From Panulirus ornatus (Eukaryota; Arthropoda; Malacostraca; Decapoda; Palinuridae): a stretch of DNA of 64,000 nucleotides. The notes under the pieces were generated by a model, which saw nothing but the letters and a program-made list of their open reading frames with translations, was not told where the DNA came from and did no database searches. Position numbers and translations under genes: made by a program. Shown one piece after another: positions 42,301 to 52,700 of this stretch (position 1 is the stretch's first letter; every line of letters starts with the position of its first letter). The stretch is taken from contig NC_092225.1 in assembly GCF_036320965.1 (NCBI RefSeq), forward strand, positions 34,818,387 to 34,882,386, in the 5' to 3' direction.

Positions 42301-45090
42301 ACGAAAGTCAGGCATTGTGGGAAAGAGAGGGTTGGGACAAGAGTTAGGCAGGACTGGAGAGAGAGGCTTGGGACGGGAGTCAGGCAGGACAGGACAGAGA
42401 GGTTTAGGACAAGAATCAGGCAGGGCGTGAGAGAGAGGCATGGGACGAGAGTCAGGGAGGACAGGAGAGAGAGGATTAGGACGAGAGTCAGGCAGATTAG
42501 GAGAGAGAGGCTTAGGATAAGAGTCAGGCAGGACAGAAGAGAGAAGCATGGGACAAGAGTCAGGCAGGACACGAGAGAGAGGCTTGGGACGAGAGTCGGG
42601 TATCACAGGAGAGAGAGGCTTAGGACGAGAGTCAGGCATGACAGGAGAGAGAGGCTTAGGATGAGATTCAGGCAGGACAGGAGAGAGAGGTTGGAGACGA
42701 GAGACAGGCAGAACAGGAGAGAGAGGCTTTGGACGAGAGTCACGAAGGACAGGAGAGGGAAGACTGGATGGAGAGTCATACAGGACCAGAAAGACACGCT
42801 TGGAACGAGAGTCAGGCAGGATAGGAGACAGAGGCTTGGGTCGAGAGTCAGGTAGGACAGGAGAGAGAGGCATGAAACGAGAGTCAGGCAGGACAGGGGA
42901 GAGTCTTGGGACGAGAGTCAGCCACGTCATGAGAGAGAGCCTTGGGGCTTGAGTCAGGCAGGGAAGGAGAGAGAGGAGTGGGACGAGAGTCAGGAAGCAC
43001 TGGAGAGAGAGCTTAGGACGAGAGTCAGGCTGGGTAGGAGAGAGGAACTTGGGAAGAGAGTCAGGCAGTACAGGAGAAAGAGTCTTTGGACGAGAGTTCA
43101 GACAGGACTGGACAGAGAGTCTTGGAACGAAAGTCAGGCATTGTGGGAAAGAGAGGGTTGGGACAAGAGTTAGGCATGACTGGAGAGAGAGCTTGGGATG
43201 AGAGTCAGTCTTGGTGGGAGACACTGGCATGAGACGAGTATCAGGCAGAACGTGAGAGAGAGGCTTGAGACCAGACTCAAGCAGGACAGGACAGAGGTTT
43301 AGGACAAGAGTCAGGCAGGGCAAGAGAGAGAGGCATGGGACGAGAGTCAGGGAGGACAGGAGAGAGAGGATTGGGACGAGAGTCAGGTAAGACATTAGAG
43401 AGAGGCCTGGGACGAGAGTCAGGTAGATTAGGAGAGAGAGGCTTAGGATGAGAGTCAGGCAGGACAGAAGAGAGAAGCATGGGACAAGAGTCAGGCAGGA
43501 CAGGAGAGAGAGGCTTGGGACAAGAGTCAGGTAGGACAGAGGAGAGAGGCTTAGGACGAGAGTCAGGCATGACAGGAGACAGAGGCTTAGGATGAGATTC
43601 AGGCAGGACAAGAGAAAGATGGTTAGGGCGAGAGTCAGGCAGAATAAGACATAGAGGCCTGGGACAAGTGTCAGGAAGGACAGGAGAGTGAGGCTTGGGA
43701 CGAGTGTATGGGAGGACAGAAGAAAGAGTATAAGGACGATAGTCTGGAAGGACAGTAGAGAGAGTCTTGGGACGAGAGTCAGAAAGGACAGGAGGGAGAG
43801 GCTTGGGACGAGAGTCAGGCCGGGTAAGAGAGAGGGAATTGTGACGAGTGTCAGGCAGGAAAAGAGAGAGAGAGGCTTGGGACGAGATTCAGGCATGGCA
43901 GGAGAGAGGGGTTTGGGACCGAGTCAGGCAGGATAGGAGAAAGAGGCTTGAAACGAGAATCAGGCAGGACAGGTGAGAGAGGGGCTTGGGACGAGAGTCA
44001 GGCAGGAAAGGAGGGAGACACTTGAAACGTGACTCAGGCAGGACAGGAGAGAGAGGCTTGTGACGAGAGTCATGCTCGTCAGGAGAGAGGCTTGGGACGA
44101 GAGTCAGGCCGTTTAAGAGAGAGGGCCTTCTGACGAGAGTCAGAAATGACATGAAAGAGAGGCTTGGGACGAGAATCATGCAGGGTAGGGGAGAGGAGCT
44201 TCGGACCCGTCAGGCAAGACAGGAGCATGAGTCTTTGGACGAGAGTCAGGCAGGAAAGGAGAGAGAGGCTTCGGATGTGTTTCAGGCAGGACAGAAGAGA
44301 GAGGCATGGGACGAGAGCCAGGCAGGACAGGAGAGAGAGTCTTCGCACTAGAGTCAGGAAGGACAGGAGAGGGTTCGGACAGAGTCAGGCAGGAAAGGAG
44401 AAAGAGGCTTGGGTGAGAGTCAGTCAGGAGACTAGAGAGAGTCTTGGGGCGAGAGTCAAGCAAGACAGGAGAGAGAGGCGGGAGACGAGAGTCAGGCAGG
44501 ACAGGAGAGAGAGGGTTTTGACGAGAGTCTGTAAGGACAGGAGAGGGAGGATTGGATCGAGAGTCAAGCAGGACAGGAAAGAGAGGCCTGGGACTAGAGT
44601 CAGGCAGTGCAATAGAGAGATGCTTGGGACGAGAGTCAGGCCAGGTAAGAGAGAGGGGCTTGTGACGAGAGTCAGGCAGGACAGGAGAGAGAGGCTTGGG
44701 ACGAGAGTCAGGTAGGACAGGAGAGAGAGGCTTGGGACGAGATCAGGCAGAGTAGGAGAGAGAGGCTTGTGACGAGAGACAAGCAATGTGTGAAAGAGAG
44801 GGCTGGGACGAGAGTTAGGCAGGACTGGAGAAAGAGTTTGTGACGAGAGGCAGGCTTGTTAAAAGAGATTGCTTGGGACGAGAGTCAGGCAGGATAGAGA
44901 GAGGCTTGGGACGAGAGTCAGGCTGGACAGGAGAAAGTGGTTTGGGACGAGATTGAAGAGGGACAGGACAGAGAGTCATGGTACGAGAGTCAGGGAGGAC
45001 AGGAGAGAGAGTCTTGGGACGAGAGTCAGGCAAGACAGGAGAGAGAGGCTTAGGACGAGAGTCAGGCAAATCAGGAGAGAGGCTTAGGAT

Positions 45091-45450
45091 GAGAGTCAGG
45101 CAGGACAGAAGAGAGAAGCATACGACGAGAGTCAGGCAGGACTGGAGAGAGAGGCTTGGGACGAGAGTCAGGCAGGAGAGGAGAGAGAGGCTTGTGACGA
45201 GAGTCAGTCAGGGTAGGAGAGAAGGACTTGGGACAAGAGTCAGGCAAGACAGGAGAGAGAGGCTGGAGACGAGAGTCAGGCAGGACAGAAGAGAGAAGCA
45301 TACGACGAGAGTCAGGCAGGACTGGAGAGAGAGGCTTGGGACGAGAGTCAGGCAGGACAGGAGAGAGAGGCTTGTGACGAGATTCAGTCAGGGTAGGAGA
45401 GAAGGACTTGGGACAAGAGTCAGGCAAGTAGGAGAAAGAGGCTTTTGATG
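45091..45450 (+). repeat. 180-bp (5-unit) tandem duplication
   Basis: The 'agagaagcatacgacgagag' marker recurs exactly 180 bp apart. Comparing 45,121-45,240 with 45,301-45,420, I count two differences in 120 bases (gagag/gacag and gagtc/gattc). This in-register 5-unit duplication appears young compared with ordinary neighbouring units, which differ from each other far more. Confidence 0.9.
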
Positions 45451-46750
45451 AGAGTCAGGCAGGACAAGAGATAGAGGTTTGGGACGAGATGAAGGTAGGA
45501 GAGGAGAGAGAGGCTTGTGAAAAGATTCTGCCTGGACAGGAGACCGAGGCTTGGGACGAGAGTCAGGCAGTACAGGAGAAAGAGGCTTTGGACGAGAGTT
45601 CAGACAGGACAGGACAGAGAGTCTTGGAACGAAAGTCAGGTATTGTGGGAAAGAAAGGGTTGGGACAAGGCTTAGGCAAGACTGGAGAGAGAGCTTGGGA
45701 CGAGAGTCAGTCTTGGTAGGAGACACTGGCATGGGACGAGTATCAGGCAGAACGTGAGAAAGAGGCTTGGGACGAGACTCAGGCAAGATAGGACAGAGAG
45801 GTTTAGGACAAGAGTCAGGCAGGGCAAGAGAGAGAGGCATGGGACGAGAAACAGGGAGGACAGGAGAGAGAGGATTAGGACGAGAGTCAGGCAAGACATT
45901 AGAGAGAGGCCTGGGACGAGAGTCAGGTAGATTAGGAGAGAGAGGCTTAGCATGAGAGTCAGGCAGGACAGAAGAGAGAAGCATGGGACAAGAGTCAGGC
46001 AGGACACGAGAGAGAGGCTTGGGACAAGAGTCAGGTAGGACAGAGGAGAGAGGCTTAGGACGAGAGTCAGGCATGACAGGAGAGAGAGTCTTAGGATGAG
46101 ATTCAGGCAGGACAAGAGAAAGATGGTTAGGGCGAGAGTCAGGCAGAATAAAACATATAGGCCTGGGACAAGTGTCAGGAAGGACAGGAGAGTGAGGCTT
46201 GGGACGAGTGTATGGGAGGACAGAAGAAAGAGTATAAGGACGACAGTCTGGAAGGACAGTAGAGAGATTCTTGGTACGAGAGTCAGGCAGGATAGGAGAG
46301 AGAGGTTTGGGAGGAGAGGCAGGCAGGACCGGAGAGAGGAATGGGACGAAAATCAGGCAGGACAGTAGAGAGAGGCTTGGGACGAAAGTCAGGCAAGAAG
46401 GGAGAGAGAGGTTTAGGACGAGAGTCAGGCAGGAGAGGAGGGAGCTTCTTGGGACGACAGTCAGGAAGGGCAGGAGAGAGAGTCTTTGGACTAGAGTCAG
46501 GCAGGACAGGAGAAAGAGGCTTGTGAGGAGAGGCATGCAGGACCGGAGAGAGAGTCTTAGGATGAGAGTCAGGCAGAACAGGAGAGAGAAGCTTGTGACG
46601 AGAGTCAGACAGGACAGGAGAGAGAGGCTTTGGACGAGAATCAGGCTCGGCAGGAGAGAGGCTTGAAACGAGAGTCAGGCCGGGTAAGAGAGAGGGACTT
46701 GTGACGAGAGTCAGGCAGGAAAAGAGAGAGAGAGGCTTGGGAAGAGAATC

Positions 46751-47500
46751 AGGCATGGCAGGAGAGAGAGGCTTGGGACCGAGTCAGGCAGGATAGGAGA
46801 GAGAGGCTTGAGACAAGAATCAGGCAGGACAGGTGAGAGAGGGGCTTGGGACGAGAGTCAGGCAGGACAGGAGAGAGACAATTGAAACGTGAGTCAGGCA
46901 GGAAAGGAGAGAGAGGCTTCTGACGAGAGTCAGGCTCGTCAGGAGAGAGGCTTGGGACGAGAGTCAGGAATGACAAGAGAGAGAGGCTTAGGACGAGAAT
47001 CATGCAGGGTAGGGGAGAGGAGCTTCGGACCAGTCAGGCAAGACAAGAGCAAGAGTCTTTGGACGAGAGTCAGGCAGGAAAGGAGACAGAGGCTTCGGAT
47101 GTGTTTCAGGCATGGCAGGAGAGAGAGGCTTGGGACCGAGTCAGGCAGGATAGGAGAGAGAGGCTTGAGACAAGAATCAGGCAGGACAGGTGAGAGAGGG
47201 GCTTGTGATGAGAGTCAGGCAGGACAGGAGAGAGACACTTGAAACGTGAGTCAGGCAGGACAGGAGAGAGAGGCTTCTGACGAGAGTCAGGCTCGTTAGG
47301 AAAGAGGCTTGGGACGAGAGTCAGGCCGTTTATGAGAGAGGGCCTTCTGACGAGAGTCAGGAATGACAAGAGAGAGAGGCTTAGGACGAGAATCATGCAG
47401 GGTAGGGGAGAGGAGCTTCGGACCAGTCAGGCAAGACAAGAGCAAGAGTCTTTGGACGAGAGTCAGGCAGGAAAGGAGAAAGAGGCTTCGGATGTGTTTC
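46751..47500 (+). repeat. 357/393-bp tandem duplication differing by one unit
   Basis: The series beginning 'aggcatggcaggagagagag' starts at 46,751 and again at 47,108 (offset 357). After about 46,965 the offset becomes 393. The 36-bp difference is a single unit ('ggccgtttaagagagagggc'), present in copy 2 near 47,330 and absent from copy 1. The junction at about 47,100-47,108 fuses a 'gatgtgtttcaggc' unit to the start of the second copy. This is a direct view of one-unit gain or loss. Confidence 0.88.
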
Positions 47501-47520
47501 AGGCAGGACAGAAGAGAGAG
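47391..47520 (+). repeat. Recurrent marker cassette with a 34-bp unit (representative copy)
   Basis: A four-unit cassette has the features, in order: 'aatcatgcagggtagggg', then a 34-bp unit 'cttcggaccagtcaggcaa' lacking 2 bp, then a unit ending 'gtcaggcaggaaaggag', then 'cttcggatgtgtttcagg'. Full or partial relatives occur near 1,590, 2,600, 2,880, 4,560, 5,810, 6,710, 7,750, 9,790, 11,790, 14,550, 16,050, 18,860, 20,360, 31,690, 35,320, 36,460, 39,080, 39,220, 41,090, 44,180, 47,010, 50,060, 54,850, 61,470 and 62,930. It is the best landmark for aligning distant blocks. Its 34-bp unit breaks any reading frame that runs through it. Confidence 0.85.
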
Positions 47521-48565
47521 GCATGGGACGAGAGCCAGGCAGGACAGGAGAGAGACCCTTCGGACGAGAGTCAGGAAGGACAGAAGAGAGAAGCTTCGGA
47601 CACAGTTAGGCAGGATAGGAGAAAGAGGCTTGGGATGAGAGTCAGGCAGGAGACTAGAGAGAGGCTTGAGGCGAGAGTCAGGCAAGACAGGAGAGAGAGG
47701 CTGGAGACGAGAGTCAGGCATGACATGAGAGAGAGGCTTTGGACGAGAGTCAGGAAGGATAGGAGAGGGAGGATTGGATCGAGAGTCATGCAGGACAGGA
47801 AAGAGCGGCTTGGGACTAGAGTCAGGCAGTGCAGGAGAGAGATGCTTAGGACGAGAATCAGGTAGGACAGAAGAGAGAGGCTTAGGACGAGAGTCAGGCA
47901 GGAAAGGAGAGAGAAAGTCTTCGGAAGAGAGTCAGGCAGGACAGGAGAGAGAGGCTTGGGACGAGAGTCAGGCAGGACAGGAGAGAGAGGCTTGTGACGA
48001 GAGTCAGTCATGGTAGGAGAGAAAGACTTGGGACGAGAGTCAGGCAAGTAGGAGAAAGAGGCTTTTGATGAGATTCAGGCAGGGCAAGAGATAGATGTTT
48101 GGGACGAGATTAAGGTAGGAGAGGAGAGAGAGGCTTGTGAAGAGATTCTGGCTGGGCAGGAGACCGAGGCTTCGGAAGAAAGTCAGGCAGGACAGGAGAG
48201 AGAGGTTGGAGACGAGAGACAGGCAGAACAGGAGAGAGAGGCTTTGGACGAGAGTCAGGAAGGACAGGAGAGGAATGACTGGATGGAGAATCATAAAGGA
48301 CAGGAAAGACAGGCTTGGGACGAGAGTCAGGAAGGACAGGAGACAGAGGCTTGGGACGAGAGTCAGGTAGGACAGGAGAGAGAGGCATGAGACGAGAGTC
48401 AGGTAGCACAGGAGAGAGAGGCTTGGGACGAGAGTCAGCCAAGACATGAGAGAGAGGCTTGGGCCTTGAGTCAGACAGGGTAGGAGAGAGAGAGGATTGG
48501 GACGAGAGTCAGGAAGCACTGGGGAGAGAGCTTGGGACGAGAGTCAGGCTGGGTAGGAGAGAGGA

Positions 48566-49760
48566 ACTTGGGAAGAGAGTCAGGCAGTACAGGAGAAAGA
48601 GGCTTTGGACGAGATTTCAGACAGGACATGACAGAGAGTCTTGGAACGAAAGTCAGGCATTGTGGGAAAGAGAGGGTTGGGACAAGAGTTAGGCAGGACT
48701 GGAGAGAGAGCTTGGGACGAGAGTCAGTCTTGGTAGGAGACACTGGCATGGGACGAGTATCAGGCAGGGCGTGAGAGCGAGGCTTGGGACTAGACTCAGG
48801 CAGGACAGGACAGAGAGGTTTAGGACAAGAGTCAGACAGGGCAGCAGAGAGAGGCATGGGACGAGAGTCAGGGAGGCCAGGAGAGAGAGAGGATTGGGAC
48901 GAGAGTCAGGCAAGACAGGAGAGAGAGGCCTGGGACGAGAGTCAGGCAGATTAGGAGAGAGAGGCTTAGCATGAGAGTCAGGCAGGACAGAAGAGAGAAG
49001 CATGGGACAAGAGTCAGGCAGGACACGAGAGAGAGGATTGCGACGAGAGTCGGGTATCACAGGGGAGAGAGGCTTATGACGAGAGTCAGGCATGACAGGA
49101 GAGAGAGGCATAGGATGAGATTCAGGCAGGACAAGAGAAAGATGGTTAGGGCGAGAGTCAGGCAGAATAAGAGATAGAGGCCTGGGACAAGTGTCAGGAA
49201 GGACAGGAGAGTGAGGCTTGGGACGAGTGTATGGGAGGACAGAAGAAAGAGTATACGGACGACAGTCTGGAAGGACAGTAGAGAGAGTCTTAGGACGAGA
49301 GTCAGGCAGGACAGGAGAGAGAGGCTTGGGAGGAGAGGCAGGCAGGACCGGAGAGAGGTTTGTGACGAAAATCTGGCAGGACAGTAGAGAGAGGCTTGGG
49401 ACGAGAGTCAGGCAGGAAGGGAGAGAGAGGTTTAGGACGAGAGTCAGGCAGGAGAGGAGAGAGTATCTCTGGATAACAGTAAGGAAGGGCAGGAGAGAGA
49501 GTCTTTGGACGAGAGTCAGGCAGTACAGGAGAAAGAGGCTTGTGAGGAGAGACAGGCAGGACCGGAGAGAGAGTCTTTGGATGAGAGTCAGGCAGGACAG
49601 GAGAGAGAGGCTTTGGACGAGAGTCAGGCAGAACAGGAGAGAGAGACTTGGGATGAGAATCAGGCTCGGCAGGAGAGATACTTGGGACGAGAGTCATGCC
49701 GGGTAAGAGAGAGGGACTTGTGACGAGAGTCAGGAAGGGAAAGAGAGAGAGAGGCTTGGG
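48566..49760 (+). repeat. Dispersed 1.2-kb duplication, copy 1
   Basis: This segment matches about 56,226-57,410 at an offset of 7,660 bp, changing to 7,657 after a net 3-bp loss near 56,530 (checkpoints 48,601/56,261, 48,971/56,628, 49,230/56,887). The match runs through several rare units, including 'gagagagtatctctggataa' near 49,460. It is nearly identical by eye over the last 800 bp. Confidence 0.84.
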
Positions 49761-52700
49761 ACGAGAATCAGGCATGGCAGGAGAGAGAGGTTTTGGACCG
49801 AGTCAGGCAGGATACGAGAGAGAGGCTTGAGACGAGAATCAGGCACGACATGTGAGAGAAGGGCTTGGGACGAGAGTCAGGCAGGACAGGAGAGAGACAC
49901 TTGAAACGTGAGTCAGGCAGGACAGGAGAGAGAGGCTTGTGACGAGAGTCTGGCTCGTCCGTAGAGAGGCTTGGGTCGAGAGTCAGGCCGTTTAAGAGAG
50001 AGAGCCTTCTGACGAGAGTCAGGAATGACAAGAGAGAGAGGCTTAGGACGATAATCATGCAGGGTAGGGGAGACGAGCTTCGGACCAGTCAGGCAAGACA
50101 AGAGCAAGAGTCTTTGGACGAGAGTCAGGCAGGAAAGGAGAGAGAGGCTTCGGATGTGTTTCAGGCAGGACAGAAGAGAGAGGCATGGGACGAGAGCCAG
50201 GCAGGACAGGAGAGAGAGTCTTCGGACGAGAATCAGGAAAGACAGAAGAGAGAGGCTTCGGACACAGTCAGGCAGGATAGGAGAAAGAGGCTTGGGATGA
50301 GAGTCAGGCAGGAGACTAGAGAGAGGCTTGAGGCGAGAGTAAGGCAAGACAGGAGAGAGAGGCTGGAGACGAGAGTCAGGCAGGATATGAGAGAGAGTCT
50401 TTGGACGAGAGTCAGGAAGGATAGGAGAGGAAGGATTGGATCGAGAGTCCTGCTGGACATAAAAGAGAGGCCTGGGACTAGAGTCAGGCAGTGCAGAAGA
50501 GAGATGTTTTGGACGAGAGGCAGGTAGGACAAGAGAGAGAAGCTTGGGGCGAGAGTCAGGCAAGACAGGAGAGAGAAAGTCTTCCAACGAGAGTGAGGCA
50601 GGACATGAAAGAGAGGCTTAGGCCGAGAGTCAGGCAGGACAGGAGAGAGAGGCTTGTGACGAGAGTCAGTCAGGGTAGGAGAGAAGGACTTTGGACGAGA
50701 GTCAGGCAAGAAGGAGAAAGAGGCTTTTGATGAGAGTCAGGCAGGACAAGAGATATAGGTTTGGGACGAGATTAAGGTAGGAGAGGAGAGAGAGGCTTGT
50801 GAAGAGATTTTTGCTGGACAGGAGACCGAAGCTTGGGACGAGAGTCAGGCAGGACAGGAGAGAGAGGTTGGAGACGAGAGACAGGCAGAAAATGAGAGAA
50901 AGGCTTTGGAGGAAAATCAGGAAGGACAGGAGAGGGAGGACTGGATGGAGAGTCATACAGGACAGGAAAGACAGGCTTGGGACGAGAGTCAGGCAGGACA
51001 GGAGACAGAGGCTTAGGACGAGAGTCAGGTAGGACAGGAGAGAGAGGCATGAGACGAGAGTCAGGCAGGATAAGAGAAAGAGGCTTGGGATGAGAGTCAG
51101 GCAGGAGACTAGAGAGAGGCTTGAGGCGAGAGTCAGGCAAGACAGGAGAGAGAGGCTGGAGACGAGAGTCCGGCAGGACATGAGAGAGAGGCTTTGGACG
51201 AGAGTCAGGAAGGATAGGAGAGGGAGGATTGGATGGAGAGTCATGCAGGACATCAAAGAGAGGCCTGGGACTAGAGTCAGGCAGTGCAGGAGAGAGATGC
51301 TTGGGAGGAGAGTCAGGTAGAACAGGAGAGAGAGGCGTGGGACGAGAGTCAGGCAGGAAAGGAGAGAGAAAGTCTTCGGACGAGAGTAAGGCAGGACAGG
51401 AAAGAGAGGCTTGGGACGAGAGTAAGGCAGGACAGGAATGAGAGGCTTGTGATGAGAGTCAGTCATGGTAGGAGAGAAAGACTTGGGACGAGAATCAGGC
51501 AAGTAGGAGAAAGAGGCTTTTGATGACAGTCAGGAAGGACAAGAGATAGAGGTTTGGGACGAGATTAAGGTAGGAGAGGAGAGAGAGGCTTGTGAAGAGA
51601 TTCTGGCTGGACAGGAGACCGAGGCTTGGGACGAGAGTCAGGCAGGACAGGAGAGAGAGGTTGGAGACGAGAGACAGGCAGAACAGGAGAGAGAGGCTTT
51701 GGATGAGAGTCAGGAAGGACGGGAGAGGGAAGACTGGATGGAGGGTCATACAGGACTGGAAAGAAAGGTTTGATACGAGAGTCAGGCAGGACAGGAGACA
51801 GAGGCTTGGGAAGAGAGTCAGGTAGGACAGGAGAGAGAGAGGCATGAGACGAGAGTCAGAAAGGACAGGGGAGAGAGGCTTGGGACGAGAGTCAGCCAAG
51901 TCATGAGAGAGAGGCTTGGGGCTTGAGTCAGGCAGGGTAGGAGAGAGAGGAGTGGGACGAGAGTCAGGAAGCACTGGAGAGAGAGCTTGGGACGAGAGTC
52001 AGGCTAGGTAGGAGAGAGGAACTTTGGAAGAGAGTCAGGCAGTACAGGAGAAAGAGGCTTTGGACGAGAGTTCAGACAGGATAGGACAGAGAGTCTTGGA
52101 ACGAAAGTCAGGCATTGTGGGAAAGAGAGGGTTGGGACAAGAGTTAGGCAAGACTGGAGAGAGAGCTTGGGACGAGAGTCAGTCTTGGTAGGAGACACTG
52201 GCATGAGATGAGTATCAGGCAGGCCTTGAGAGAGAGGCTTGGGACGAGACTCAGGCAGGACAGGACAGAGAGGTTTAGGACAAAAGTCAGGCAGGGCAGG
52301 AGAGAGAGTCATGGGACGAGAGTCAGGCAGGACAGGAGAGAGAGGTTGGAGACGAGAGACAGGCAGAAGAGGAGAGAGAGGCTTTGGACGAGAGTGAGGA
52401 AGGACAGGAGAGGGAGGACTGGATGGAGAGTCATACAGGACCGGAAAGACAGGCTTGGGACGAGAGTCAGGCAGGACAGGAGACAGAGGTTTAGGACGAG
52501 AATCAGGTAGGACAGGAGAGAGAGGCATGAGACGAGAGTCAGGCAGGACAGGAGAGAGAGGGTGGAGACGAGATACAGGAAGGATAGGAGAAAGAGGCTT
52601 GGGATGAGAGTCAGGCAGGACACTAGAGAGTGGCTTGAGGCGAGAGTCAGGCAAGACAGGGGAGAGAGGCTGGTGACGAGAGTCAGGCAGGACATGAGAG

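Noticed and set aside
42235..43896. 553-codon open frame on the - strand, and similar long frames throughout (for example 7,886-9,400 and 8,389-9,921)
   Set aside because: It is a pure 12-residue periodic translation of the satellite. Competing frames on both strands are equally open, no conserved domain, start context or non-repeat sequence is present, and unit-length variants switch the translated frame inside it.
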